Origin: JAIVHA01 sp965367295
GTDB lineage: Bacteria > Pseudomonadota > Gammaproteobacteria > DSM-19610
Direction of reading: 5' to 3'
Assembly: GCA_965367295.1 (NCBI GenBank)
Contig: CBDUHN010000001.1
Span: 1 to 64,000 of the forward strand
Length of the DNA stretch: 64,000 bases
Part shown: positions 24,398 to 33,487 of the stretch, piece after piece
How positions within the stretch are numbered: position 1 is the stretch's first letter
How the letters are laid out: each line of letters begins with the position of its first letter
Position numbers and translations under genes: made by a program
The notes under the pieces: model-generated
What the model saw: the letters and a program-made list of their open reading frames with translations, nothing else
Told to the model about the DNA's origin: nothing
Database searches by the model: none

Positions 24398-25090
24398 ATG
24401 CCACTTCAGTTCAGTCCCCATCCCGGTGCCCATGAGAGACGTCTGCAACGACTGGCCGGGAACCCTCTGTTTCCGGATTCCCTGCGTACCGTCTCGCAGG
24501 CCGATATCGTGTCCGCCAGGCAGCGGGATATCGAGGAGCTGGAGCGATTCCAGCAGGAGTTCCAGGCCTTGCTACAGGAGGCAATGAATCTCGCCCCCAA
24601 TGTTGAGTCGGACGTGGTACTGAACCTCAAGGAACGACTGGATATGGCCTACGAGCGCAGTTCCAGCCTGATGGGCAAGCAGGATGCCGTGCAACAGGCC
24701 TTACGCAAGCTGATCGAGGTGGTAATGCGGACGGTGCGTAGTCATGCCCAGGACGATCCACAGGCATTGCAGAAGCTGGAGGACGAAGACCTGGCCCGCA
24801 GCGCACATTTCCAACTACAGGCATTCCCCCTGGTGGCCGATCTATTGCGGGAGGATGGTGTTATCGAGGAGAACGAACTGGTGCCTACCTTGCTCAGCGC
24901 ATCGCAGGAGAGCCTGGCGGCGGCGGCAGGGCTATTCACCTCTGACCAGCTTGTTGTCCTTGCGCAACAAGGGGCCGACCTGCTGGAACAATGCCGGCGT
25001 ATGGGCCATGATCTACCAATGGCATGGGAACGACTGCGGGAAATTCAGGCCATGGCCGCTGCAGCCCCCTTACAACAGACCATCAATTAG
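24398..25090 (+). CDS. Hypothetical coiled-coil-rich protein
   Basis: The 230-aa protein is almost entirely helical with heptad-like stretches (QRDIEELERFQQEFQALLQEA; LLREDGVIEENELVPTLLSAS). It has no signal peptide, membrane segment or enzyme motif. It is followed 26 bases later by another unknown gene on the same strand, probably an operon. Its function is not inferable from sequence. Confidence 0.68.
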   Translation: MPLQFSPHPGAHERRLQRLAGNPLFPDSLRTVSQADIVSARQRDIEELERFQQEFQALLQEAMNLAPNVESDVVLNLKERLDMAYERSSSLMGKQDAVQQALRKLIEVVMRTVRSHAQDDPQALQKLEDEDLARSAHFQLQAFPLVADLLREDGVIEENELVPTLLSASQESLAAAAGLFTSDQLVVLAQQGADLLEQCRRMGHDLPMAWERLREIQAMAAAAPLQQTIN

Positions 25091-25116
25091 CTACGATAGC
25101 GGGGTATCAAGCGGTC

Positions 25117-25455
25117 ATGACTTCTCTCACTCATTCGCGCTACCCCCTCATGACCCCGGCTGCCGAGCCGCTGCGCAAACGGGCCCCTGTGATCGATGAG
25201 AATGGCCGGCCCCTCAGCGATTTCATGATGTTGTTCCCCAAATTGCGTGATAAACCCCGTCACCAGGTGGAACGTACCCTGGTGGCGGTCCAGGGGGTAC
25301 TGGCCAATTTCGAGGCCAACGTGGTATTTGCCGAACTCAACCTCAAATTGAATATTCTCTGGGTTTCCATTCGACCCGTGCAGGGCCTGCGCCTGGAGAT
25401 TGCCGATGCCATCCAGTGCCTGGTACCGGATGCCAAACTGGTGTCCCATATCTGA
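25117..25455 (+). CDS. Hypothetical protein
   Basis: The 112-aa soluble protein contains RPLSDFMMLFPKLRD and a patterned strand-helix C-terminal half ending QCLVPDAKLVSHI. The in-frame region extends upstream over the end of the previous gene, but the ATG at 25117 avoids that overlap. No known motif was found. The alternating hydrophobic pattern suggests a small alpha/beta domain. It probably shares a transcript with the helical protein upstream. Confidence 0.62.
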   Translation: MTSLTHSRYPLMTPAAEPLRKRAPVIDENGRPLSDFMMLFPKLRDKPRHQVERTLVAVQGVLANFEANVVFAELNLKLNILWVSIRPVQGLRLEIADAIQCLVPDAKLVSHI

Positions 25456-25648
25456 TCGTGACAGGATGCGGAACCATGCATCCCGTTCCTGCCGCCCCTC
25501 GGTATCCCGGGGTACGTTCTTGCCCGTCAGCACGAACTAGGCTATTGTTTCCTGTCCAAAAATAAAACTGCCCGTATCCCGATGCATTGCATCGTCAGAC
25601 CGCTTCAGCCCAGAAGCGCCGGGCCCTTTGCACGAAAAAGAAGAAGGG

Positions 25649-26818
25649 ATGCACGACACCATGGAGCTCCAGCTGCGACGCGAGGATGACCGGCGGCACC
25701 AGGATCGCAGACGCGGACAGGAGCGCCGCTCTCACCCGCAGGACCTGAATCGGGCATTTCCTACCTGGCAGGAGCAAAAGGTACAGTTTTTCACCCGCTA
25801 CCTGTTCTGGGCCCTGGGTCTCACGTTTTTCAATTTCGCCGAAGGGATCGAGCCGGTCTGGATATCCCTGGGACAGCTCAACCTGGCCTATGGCGCCTAT
25901 TTCCTGCTGCATACCAGTATCGTCGTCCATGCGGCCCGCAGGCATGATTGCCCGCCGCGGTACCGTCTTGCCATGTGGGTGGATATCGCCATTGTCTCCA
26001 TCTCCGTGCTCAACGATCCCTATGCCCTGCCCCCTTCCATGCTGGTCTTCATCATGGTGGTCCTGGGCAATGGTATGCGCTATGGCATGCGCATGTTCGG
26101 CGAGGCGCTGGCAGGTTGTTTCGGCGCCTTGATGCTGGTGTTCAGTCTGCGCTACATGGGCCGGATTCAGGAATTGAGCGCCGGCCTGATGTTCCTGAAC
26201 CTGTTCGGGGCCATTATCCTCATCTACAGCTACATTCTCATGAGCCGGATCGAGCGCAGCCGCATGCAACTCGAGCAGCGTAGCCGACTCGACACCCTCA
26301 CCGGCCTGATGAATCGCCGTGCCCTGTATGAATCAGCGGATTATCTGTTCAGTTTCATGGAACGTCACGGCGGTGGGATAGCCTTGATATTGGCGGATCT
26401 CGACCGTTTCAAGGCCATCAATGATTCCTACGGCCATGCCCGTGGCGACGAGGTACTGCAACGCTTCGCTGACATTCTGCAACATTCGGTGCGCACAACG
26501 GATATTGCCGCCCGACTTGGCGGTGATGAGTTTGTGCTCTTGCTTCCGGAAGCCGGACTGGACGAAGCAGAGACAGTGGCAAAACGGATTCAGGATCAGG
26601 TGCGAGAATATGCACGGGGGGCCGGACTGGATTTCGGTACCACCATCGCCTTCGGCGAAGCGCCTGCGCAGGGCCGTACCCTGGATGAGTTGCTACAACG
26701 GGTGGATGAGGCCCTGTACCTGTCCAAGGGACGGAGCGATTGTACCGGTATTCAGCGAGTACAGATGCCGCCGCACCAGGAGGAACTCAGCCTGACGCCG
26801 GAACTGGCCAAAGAATAA
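25649..26818 (+). CDS. Membrane diguanylate cyclase (GGDEF)
   Basis: The 389-aa protein would make cyclic di-GMP. After a charged, Arg-rich N-terminus it has about six hydrophobic segments between residues 45 and 200, then a GGDEF domain with the active-site motif GGDEF at 291-295. RTTD at 282-285 is a product-inhibition (I-site) RxxD in the correct position, five residues before the motif. The membrane part resembles no named sensor domain I can identify. An AAGAAGGG stretch lies directly before the ATG at 25649. Confidence 0.92.
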   Translation: MHDTMELQLRREDDRRHQDRRRGQERRSHPQDLNRAFPTWQEQKVQFFTRYLFWALGLTFFNFAEGIEPVWISLGQLNLAYGAYFLLHTSIVVHAARRHDCPPRYRLAMWVDIAIVSISVLNDPYALPPSMLVFIMVVLGNGMRYGMRMFGEALAGCFGALMLVFSLRYMGRIQELSAGLMFLNLFGAIILIYSYILMSRIERSRMQLEQRSRLDTLTGLMNRRALYESADYLFSFMERHGGGIALILADLDRFKAINDSYGHARGDEVLQRFADILQHSVRTTDIAARLGGDEFVLLLPEAGLDEAETVAKRIQDQVREYARGAGLDFGTTIAFGEAPAQGRTLDELLQRVDEALYLSKGRSDCTGIQRVQMPPHQEELSLTPELAKE

Positions 26819-26826
26819 CCGGATTC

Positions 26827-26846
26827 CGCGGCCATTAGCGGCCGCG
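26827..26846. terminator. Hairpin between convergent cyclase and serS genes
   Basis: CGCGGCC (26827-26833) pairs with GGCCGCG (26840-26846) over a 6-base loop. It sits between two convergent stops but lacks a T-tract on either side, so intrinsic termination is uncertain. Confidence 0.4.
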
Positions 26847-26853
26847 AGTGACC

Positions 26854-28134
26854 TCAAACTGCGCTGATCCTGTCCACTCCCCCCAGATACCCCCGCAACG
26901 CCTCCGGCACCACCACCGAGCCGTCGGCCTGCTGGTAATTTTCCAGGATGGCCACCAGGGTACGGCCCACGGCGAGGCCGGAACCATTGAGGGTATGCAC
27001 CAGTTCCGGCTTGCCGGTCTCCGGGTTGCGCCAGCGGGCCTGCATACGCCGCGCCTGGAAATTCTCGAAATTGCTGCAGGAGGAGATCTCCCGGTAGCAG
27101 TTCTGGCTGGGAATCCAGGCCTCCAGGTCGTAGGTCTTGGCTGCAGAGAAGCCGATATCACCGGCACACAGGGCCAGCACCCGGTAGGGAATCCCCAGCT
27201 TCTGGAGAATGGCCTCGGCATGGCCGGTGAGTGCTTCCAGTACTTCATATGAACGGTCCGGCGGGACGATCTGTACCAGTTCCACTTTCTCGAACTGGTG
27301 CTGGCGAATCATGCCGCGGGTGTCCTTGCCATAGGCGCCGGCCTCGGAACGGAAACAGGGGGTATGGGCCACGAAGCGCAGAGGCATCTGTTCCGCTGCC
27401 ACGATCTCCCCCCGAACCATGTTGGTCACCGGTACCTCGGCGGTGGGAATCAGGTAATAAGGTGTTTCTCCCCGGGTGGCGAACAGGTCTTCCTCGAACT
27501 TCGGTAATTGCCCGGTACCGCGCAGGCTGTCGGCATTGACCAGGTACGGTACATAAACCTCCTGGTAACCATGTTCCCCGGTATGGGTATCGAGCATGAA
27601 CTGGATCAGCGCACGATGCAGGCGTGCCATCTGGCCACGCATGACGGAAAATCGCGCGCCGGACAGCTTGGCAGCTGTTTCAAAATCCAGCAGGCCGAGC
27701 CCCTCACCTACATCCACATGGTCCTTTACCTCGAAATCGAAATTGCGCGGCTCACCCCAGCGGCGGATTTCCTGGTTGTCACTTTCGTCACGGCCATCCG
27801 GCACCGATGCATGCGGGGTGTTGGGGATACCCATGAGGATGTCATTGAGTTCCTCCTGCAAGCGGGCAAGTTCCTGCTCGGCAGCCTTGAGCTGTTCGCC
27901 CAGTCCTTCCACTTCCTTGAGCAGGGGCGCGATATCCTCGCCTGCCGCCTTGGCCTTGCCGATATGCTTGGAACGACTGTTACGGTCGGCCTGCAGGTTC
28001 TGGGTATGTACCTGCAACTCCTTGCGACGTTCTTCCAGTTCGTTCAGGCGGGTGGTATCCAGCGTAAAGCCCCGGCGCGCCAGTTGTGCGGCCACGGTGT
28101 CCAGTTCGCTACGAATCAGTTTCGGGTCCAACAT
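26854..28134 (-). CDS. serS: Serine--tRNA ligase
   Basis: The 426-aa class II aminoacyl-tRNA synthetase charges tRNA-Ser (and tRNA-Sec where present). It has the N-terminal antiparallel coiled-coil arm (about 30-100) that contacts the long variable arm, then the catalytic core with motif 2 (FRSEAGAYGKDTRGMIRQHQFEKVE) and motif 3 (NGSGLAVGRTLVAILEN). The length is typical. It is the last gene of the ftsK-lolA-rarA-crcB-DUF190-serS run, 14 bases after the DUF190 gene. Confidence 0.98.
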   Translation of the reverse strand: MLDPKLIRSELDTVAAQLARRGFTLDTTRLNELEERRKELQVHTQNLQADRNSRSKHIGKAKAAGEDIAPLLKEVEGLGEQLKAAEQELARLQEELNDILMGIPNTPHASVPDGRDESDNQEIRRWGEPRNFDFEVKDHVDVGEGLGLLDFETAAKLSGARFSVMRGQMARLHRALIQFMLDTHTGEHGYQEVYVPYLVNADSLRGTGQLPKFEEDLFATRGETPYYLIPTAEVPVTNMVRGEIVAAEQMPLRFVAHTPCFRSEAGAYGKDTRGMIRQHQFEKVELVQIVPPDRSYEVLEALTGHAEAILQKLGIPYRVLALCAGDIGFSAAKTYDLEAWIPSQNCYREISSCSNFENFQARRMQARWRNPETGKPELVHTLNGSGLAVGRTLVAILENYQQADGSVVVPEALRGYLGGVDRISAV

Positions 28135-28148
28135 GGGTTTGCTTTGCC

Positions 28149-28454
28149 TTATTCGTTAATCTGTGCCGGCCAGCGTACGAGATGGCCGGGTGGAATGCGG
28201 TCCTTGAGATCCTCGAGAATGCGGTCGACCTTCTCCGGGTCATCGAAAAATTCCAGCACCAACGGAAGATCGAGCGACATATCCAGCAGCGAGGAGGAGT
28301 GAATGATGCCGGATCGCCCAAAACCGCTGATACCGCGAAACAGGGTTACCCCGCGCACCTTTTCCTCGTCGTGGAGGCACTGAAACAGCTGCTGTGCCTT
28401 GCCATCGCTTTCGGTGAGATAGATACGCACCACGCTTACATCCCGCATGTTCAT
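28149..28454 (-). CDS. DUF190 (PII-like) protein
   Basis: The 101-aa protein fits the DUF190 family, small ferredoxin-like-fold proteins related to PII: VVRIYLTESDG at the start, then GVTLFRGISGFGRSGIIHSSSLLDMSLDLPLVLEFFD. DUF190 genes are often fused or adjacent to crcB, as here: the ATG overlaps the crcB stop by four bases (ATGA). A nucleotide-sensing partner for the fluoride channel is a reasonable inference. Confidence 0.88.
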   Translation of the reverse strand: MNMRDVSVVRIYLTESDGKAQQLFQCLHDEEKVRGVTLFRGISGFGRSGIIHSSSLLDMSLDLPLVLEFFDDPEKVDRILEDLKDRIPPGHLVRWPAQINE

Positions 28455-28825
28455 AATTGTCTGCCCACCAGTACGCCCAGCCCAGCGGCCCCAACACACA
28501 CCAGCACACTGATCAGCATATTGGCCAGTGCCCGGCCAAGCTGGCCCGCTTCAATCAGGTTCACCGTCTCCATGGAAAAGGTGGAAAAGGTAGTGAAAGC
28601 ACCCAGCAGCCCGACCAGCAGGAAGGCCCGCAGCACCGGCCCTGCCGCACTGCGCTCCAGGAGCCAGATGGTCAGAAAACCCATGATCAGACTACCCAAT
28701 ACATTGACGAACAGCGTGCCATAGGGAAAGCCCCGCCCCGTGAGCGCATAAATACCATTCGCGGTCCAGTACCGCAGCAGTGCTCCGAGGGCACCCCCCG
28801 CGGCTATGGCCAGTGTCTGATACAT
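28451..28825 (-). CDS. crcB: Fluoride channel CrcB/Fluc
   Basis: The 124-aa four-helix inner-membrane protein forms dimeric fluoride exporters. It shows GALLRYW near the N-terminus, GTLFVNVLGSLIMGF in helix 2 with the pore Asn, and GAFTTFSTFSMET in helix 3 with the phenylalanines of the pore. It lies between rarA and the DUF190 gene. I checked the 60-base upstream gap for a fluoride riboswitch and saw none. Confidence 0.95.
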   Translation of the reverse strand: MYQTLAIAAGGALGALLRYWTANGIYALTGRGFPYGTLFVNVLGSLIMGFLTIWLLERSAAGPVLRAFLLVGLLGAFTTFSTFSMETVNLIEAGQLGRALANMLISVLVCVGAAGLGVLVGRQL

Positions 28826-28885
28826 GGAATACTTCGCTTACTCCGGTAATGACTGAAAATCAATGGTACACCAGTACGATTTGGA

Positions 28886-30205
28886 TCAGGAGTCCCGCGC
28901 CTTGCGATCCAGTTCCCGCAAATAGGCCAGTTTCTCGGCGATCTTGATCTCCAGCCCACGTGGCACCGGTTGGTAGTACTGCACCGGTGCCATGTCATCG
29001 GGAAAATACTTTTCGCCGGCGGCATAGGCTTCCGGTTCATCATGGGCATAGCGGTAAGTCTTGCCGTAGCCCAGTTCCTTCATCAGTTTCGTCGGTGCAT
29101 TGCGAAGATGCAGCGGCACTTCCTGCGACCCCCTCTTCTGCACATCCTTGCGGGCGGCATTGTAGGCCATGTATACCGCGTTACTCTTGGGGGCGCAGGC
29201 GAGGTACAGCACCGCCTGCGCCAGTGCCAGCTCCCCTTCCGGACTCCCAAGGCGTTCCTGCGTATCCCAGGCCTGCAGGCAGATGCCCAGGGCGCGGGGA
29301 TCGGCATTTCCAATATCCTCGGACGCCATACGCAGGATGCGCCGCGCCAGGTACAGGGCATCGCAGCCACCGTCGAGCATGCGCACCAACCAGTACAGGG
29401 CTGCATCGGGGGCTGAGCCGCGCACCGACTTGTGCAGGGCGGAGATCTGGTCATAGAAGGCCTCACCGCCCTTGTCGAAGCGGCGCACCCCGCCGCTGAT
29501 CACTTCGCCGAGTACCGCTTCGGTAATCTGCTCGCCGCCGGCATCGGAGACAGCCAGATCGCTGGCGATTTCCAGCAGGTTGAGCGCACGGCGCGCATCA
29601 CCATCGGCGGCTTCGGCCAGCTGGTCGCGCAGGGACTCGTCCATCTGCACCTGGCGGCTGCCAAGGCCACGCTGCGTATCGCTCAATGCCTGGTCGATGA
29701 TGTCACGCAGGGCATCACGGGTAAGTGACTTCAACACATAGGTGCGGGCCCGCGACAACAGTGCGTTATTCAACTCGAAGGACGGATTCTCGGTGGTGGC
29801 ACCGACGAACAGGATGGTGCCATCCTCGACGAAGGGCAAAAAGGCATCCTGCTGGGCCTTGTTGAAGCGATGCACCTCGTCGACGAACAGAATGCTGAGG
29901 CGGCCTTCGGATGCACGGATGGCACGGGCGGCCTCCATGGCCTGACGAATGTCCTTGACGCCCGCCAGTACCGCCGACAGGGTCATGAACTCCGCCCCGG
30001 TGCGCTTCGCCAGCAGCCGGGCCAGGGTGGTCTTACCGGTACCCGGCGGACCCCAGAACAACATGGAATGCAAGCGTCCCGCTTCAATAGCCAGGCGCAA
30101 TGGCTTACCGGAGCCCAGCAGGTGCTCCTGGCCGATGAATTCCTCCAGGCTGCGTGGCCGCATGCGGTCGGCCAGTGGGCGGAAGGGTTCCGGAATACTT
30201 GCCAT
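28886..30205 (-). CDS. rarA: Replication-associated recombination protein A
   Basis: The 439-aa AAA+ ATPase (RarA/MgsA, related to clamp loaders) acts at stalled replication forks. It has Walker A GPPGTGKTTLA (about 52-62), Walker B FVDEVHRFNK, sensor 1 GATTENPSFE and an SRARTY arginine-finger region. The C-terminal tetramerisation domain contains LRNAPTKLMKELGYGK. The position between lolA and serS is the usual one. It starts eight bases after the lolA stop. Confidence 0.97.
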   Translation of the reverse strand: MASIPEPFRPLADRMRPRSLEEFIGQEHLLGSGKPLRLAIEAGRLHSMLFWGPPGTGKTTLARLLAKRTGAEFMTLSAVLAGVKDIRQAMEAARAIRASEGRLSILFVDEVHRFNKAQQDAFLPFVEDGTILFVGATTENPSFELNNALLSRARTYVLKSLTRDALRDIIDQALSDTQRGLGSRQVQMDESLRDQLAEAADGDARRALNLLEIASDLAVSDAGGEQITEAVLGEVISGGVRRFDKGGEAFYDQISALHKSVRGSAPDAALYWLVRMLDGGCDALYLARRILRMASEDIGNADPRALGICLQAWDTQERLGSPEGELALAQAVLYLACAPKSNAVYMAYNAARKDVQKRGSQEVPLHLRNAPTKLMKELGYGKTYRYAHDEPEAYAAGEKYFPDDMAPVQYYQPVPRGLEIKIAEKLAYLRELDRKARDS

Positions 30206-30213
30206 CGAAGGGG

Positions 30214-30831
30214 TTATTGCGGGGTGCCGATCAGGTCGGTACCTGGTGGTGGAGAGAATTCAAACAGGTCGGGTTCCAGTGGCTGGTTGCGCTGCACCTG
30301 CTGAAAATCCAGCCGGGTGAGGTTACCGAAACTGTCCTGAATCTGCATCACTTGCAATTCAGTGCCGACAAAGCCGAGATGAATTTCCTGCACGGTACTA
30401 TCACTGGTTTTGGGGATCAGCCGGTACCATTCCAGTGTGCCTTCCCCCGTCATGGCAGTGATGCTAAACAGGCTGGTGACATCCTTTCCGCCGCTCAGCA
30501 GCATGGCCGGAGTGTCAGTGAGCACTTCTGCAGCCGGTTTTACCGTGACCTGTTCTAGATCGCGGTCGTAAGTCCATAGGTTGCGGCCATCGGCCACCAG
30601 TTCCTGCTCATAGGGAGTCTGATAGTTCCAGCGGAAACGGCCAGGGCGGTGAATCCAGACATGGCCACTGGATTCCTGCAGCATGCCCTGTTCCTGGTTC
30701 TGCACCTGCTGCACGAAGTCCGCATCGAGAGTCTGCAGGTTGGCAAAGAATTGTTCGACCTGATTGGCGGCAAGTGCTGTGGCGCTGCCCAGCAGCATGC
30801 CGATTATGACGAGGGTGCGCACTACAAGCAT
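30214..30831 (-). CDS. lolA: Outer-membrane lipoprotein carrier protein LolA
   Basis: The 205-aa periplasmic chaperone carries lipoproteins from LolCDE to LolB. A signal peptide (about 1-22) ends ALA. The mature part matches the LolA barrel: ADFVQQVQNQEQGMLQESSGHVWIHRPGRFRWNYQTPY, with Arg in the position known to be important in E. coli. It is 42 bases downstream of ftsK and 8 bases before rarA. Confidence 0.95.
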   Translation of the reverse strand: MLVVRTLVIIGMLLGSATALAANQVEQFFANLQTLDADFVQQVQNQEQGMLQESSGHVWIHRPGRFRWNYQTPYEQELVADGRNLWTYDRDLEQVTVKPAAEVLTDTPAMLLSGGKDVTSLFSITAMTGEGTLEWYRLIPKTSDSTVQEIHLGFVGTELQVMQIQDSFGNLTRLDFQQVQRNQPLEPDLFEFSPPPGTDLIGTPQ

Positions 30832-30873
30832 GATGTATGACCTGAATAATGAATGTAAACGCGGGCGCGGAAA

Positions 30874-33186
30874 TCAATCCACATCCGGGGGCGGCGGCGC
30901 CAATACCTCGCGGTTGCCATTGGACTGCAACGGCCCGACGATGCCACTGGCCTCCATCGCCTCCACCATGCGCGCGGCACGGTTGTAGCCGATCTTGAGT
31001 CGACGCTGCACCCCGGAAATCGAGGCACGACGAGTCTCGGTGACGATACGCACCGCCTGGTCGTAGAGCGGATCGGATTCCGTATCAGCGCCCTCGTCCA
31101 TGCCCACGAAATCGCCACTACCACCTTCGGGAACCCCCTGCAGAATCTCCTCGATGTAATCGGGGCTGGAGGTTTTTTTGAGGTGATCCACCACATGGTG
31201 TACTTCCTGGTCAGCCACGAAGGCGCCATGCACACGGGTCGGCAGGCCGGTGCCGGGGGCGAGATACAGCATGTCACCATGTCCCAGCAACTGCTCGGCT
31301 CCCCCCTGGTCAAGGATGGTGCGTGAATCCACTTTCGAAGACACCTGGAAGGCAATACGGGTTGGGATATTGGCCTTGATCAGGCCGGTGATGACATCCA
31401 CCGAGGGCCGTTGTGTTGCCAGGATAAGATGAATTCCGGCAGCACGCGCCTTCTGCGCCAGCCGGGCGATCAGCTCCTCCACCTTCTTGCCGACCACCAT
31501 CATCAGGTCAGCCAATTCGTCCACTATGACCACGATGTAGGGCATGGGTTCCAGGGTGGGCGGCGGTGCTGCCGGGTCCAGCGCTGCCTCGGCGTTGTAG
31601 AGCGGATCAGCCAGTGGCTCACCGGCCGCCTCGGCCTCGCGAATCTTCTTGTTGGCACTGGCAAGGTTGCGCACACCCATGGCGGACATGAGCTTGTAAC
31701 GCCGCTCCATCTCCGCCACGCACCAGCGCAAGGCGTTGGCAGCGTCCTTCATGTCGGTGACCACCGGCGTCAGCAGATGGGGGATGCCCTCGTAGATGGA
31801 CAGCTCCAACATTTTGGGATCGATCATGATCATGCGGGTATCGGTGGGCAGCGTCTTGTAGAGAATGCTGAGAATCATGGCGTTGACCGCCACCGATTTA
31901 CCGGAACCGGTGGTGCCGGCCACCAGCAGGTGCGGCATCTTGGCCAGATCCACCACCACCGGCATGCCACCGATGTCCTTGCCCAGCCCCAGCGACAGCG
32001 GCGAGCTCGCACGATCGTAGTCCGCGGATTTGAGGATCTCGCTCAAGGAGACGATCTCACGATGTTCGTTGGGGATCTCCAGCCCCACCACCGATTTCCC
32101 CGGGATGATTTCCACCACGCGCACGCTGATGGCGGACAGGGCGCGGGCCAGATCCTTGGCCAGGTTGGAGATCTGGCTGACCTTCACCCCGGTACCCGGC
32201 TGCAGCTCGAACCGGGTGATCACCGGTCCCGGTTGCACTGCGACGACTTCCACCTCGATACCAAAGTCCGCCAGCTTCATTTCCACCAGGCGCGACATGG
32301 CCTCCAGGGCCGACTCGGAATAGCCCTTGTCGGAGACCCGCGGTGGTTCCAGCAGAGAAAGCGGTGGCAGCTCGGAATTTTCCGGTGGATCAAACAGGGT
32401 CACTTGACGTTCGCGCTCGGTACGCGTGCTCTCCTCCACCTTGCGGATCACCGGCTCGATCTTCACCGGTTTGCGCTTTTCGGTCTTCTCCTTGACCACC
32501 TTGGCAACTTCCTCCCGCTCACGCTTGGCCTTGCGGCCCTCGAGGTAGACCCGCAGGCGTGACATGGCATCGCGCAGGTATTCGAACAGCTCCAGGGTCA
32601 TATGGCCGGTCTTGTCCATCACCGACAACCAGGAAATACCGGTGAACAGACTTGTGCCCACCAGGAACAGGGCCAGCAGGAACAGGGTGGCGCCCATGAA
32701 GCTGAACAGGCTTACCAGGCCGTGGCCGACCACGTCACCGAGAATGCCACCGGCATCCAGGGGCAGCACGCCCTCCGCCACCTTGAAGTGCAGCGAGGTC
32801 AGACCGCAGCCACCACTCACGGTCAGCAGGAAGCCACCCCAGCGAACGGCGAGCACATGCAGATCAATACCACCGCTCTGGGTACGGCCCTGGAATACCA
32901 GCCAGCCGCTGTAGCCCACCATGATGGCAAACAGATAGGCGAGATAGCCGAACAGATAGAGAAACACATCGGCGAACCAGGCCCCCACAATGCCACCTGC
33001 ATTGGCGATCTCCACCGGCCCACCACGATGGGACCAACCGGGATCGGCAGGGGAATAGGTGGCCAGGGATGCCAGCAGGTAGGCGGCCATGGCGAGCAGG
33101 ATCAGCAACGCACCCTCTCGTAGACCACGGGCCACATGGTGGGTGAGCGCAGGTGTATCTGCTTTTGTGCGTCGGGCTTGAGCCAA
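30874..33186 (-). CDS. ftsK: DNA translocase FtsK
   Basis: The 770-aa protein couples chromosome dimer resolution to division. It has four to five membrane helices in the first 190 residues, a short charged linker (about 210-290, much shorter than in E. coli), the RecA-like motor with Walker A GTTGSGKS (424-431) and Walker B VIVDELADLMM, and a C-terminal winged-helix gamma domain (about 705-770) that reads KOPS and activates XerD. The start appears to be TTG at 33186. No convincing Shine-Dalgarno is seen, so the start is less certain than the gene. Confidence 0.96.
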   Translation of the reverse strand: MAQARRTKADTPALTHHVARGLREGALLILLAMAAYLLASLATYSPADPGWSHRGGPVEIANAGGIVGAWFADVFLYLFGYLAYLFAIMVGYSGWLVFQGRTQSGGIDLHVLAVRWGGFLLTVSGGCGLTSLHFKVAEGVLPLDAGGILGDVVGHGLVSLFSFMGATLFLLALFLVGTSLFTGISWLSVMDKTGHMTLELFEYLRDAMSRLRVYLEGRKAKREREEVAKVVKEKTEKRKPVKIEPVIRKVEESTRTERERQVTLFDPPENSELPPLSLLEPPRVSDKGYSESALEAMSRLVEMKLADFGIEVEVVAVQPGPVITRFELQPGTGVKVSQISNLAKDLARALSAISVRVVEIIPGKSVVGLEIPNEHREIVSLSEILKSADYDRASSPLSLGLGKDIGGMPVVVDLAKMPHLLVAGTTGSGKSVAVNAMILSILYKTLPTDTRMIMIDPKMLELSIYEGIPHLLTPVVTDMKDAANALRWCVAEMERRYKLMSAMGVRNLASANKKIREAEAAGEPLADPLYNAEAALDPAAPPPTLEPMPYIVVIVDELADLMMVVGKKVEELIARLAQKARAAGIHLILATQRPSVDVITGLIKANIPTRIAFQVSSKVDSRTILDQGGAEQLLGHGDMLYLAPGTGLPTRVHGAFVADQEVHHVVDHLKKTSSPDYIEEILQGVPEGGSGDFVGMDEGADTESDPLYDQAVRIVTETRRASISGVQRRLKIGYNRAARMVEAMEASGIVGPLQSNGNREVLAPPPPDVD

Positions 33187-33487
33187 GGTAATAATATCGC
33201 TGAGGTTTATATGCTAAAAACTGAATATTACTCGGATTTTTCGCTATGACAAGTGCGTACTGGAAATGAGACCCCGGGATCGGAAATGACACCATACAGG
33301 CACCGGGCGAGCACTTTACCGTCCCGGCCAGTTTCCGTACCATAAAGCCTTTGCTGATTCAGGCAGGTCCTTTGGATCAGTGAGAATCCCCTTATCCGGC
33401 GGGCATTTCGCGGGACTCCAGGTTCCGGCGGAAACGGAACCTTGCCCGGCCCATCCCCCGCCGCATGCAAAACTGGAGTCATTATAC
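33187..33487. other. Divergent promoter region between ftsK and trxB
   Basis: There is no gene in these 301 bases. A near-perfect 12-base direct repeat, GGAAATGA(G/C)ACC, lies at 33262-33273 and 33282-33293, spaced exactly 20 bases start to start, and could be a regulator site. GGAG precedes the trxB start by nine bases. Confidence 0.65.

Noticed and set aside
28826..28885. Possible fluoride riboswitch upstream of crcB
   Set aside because: The 60-base gap lacks the conserved GGNGAUGG and UGAUGGC-type segments, and crcB is likely transcribed from upstream genes.
31411..32562. 383-codon plus-strand frame opposite ftsK
   Set aside because: His-, Asp- and Gln-rich antisense translation of the FtsK motor; no motif of its own.
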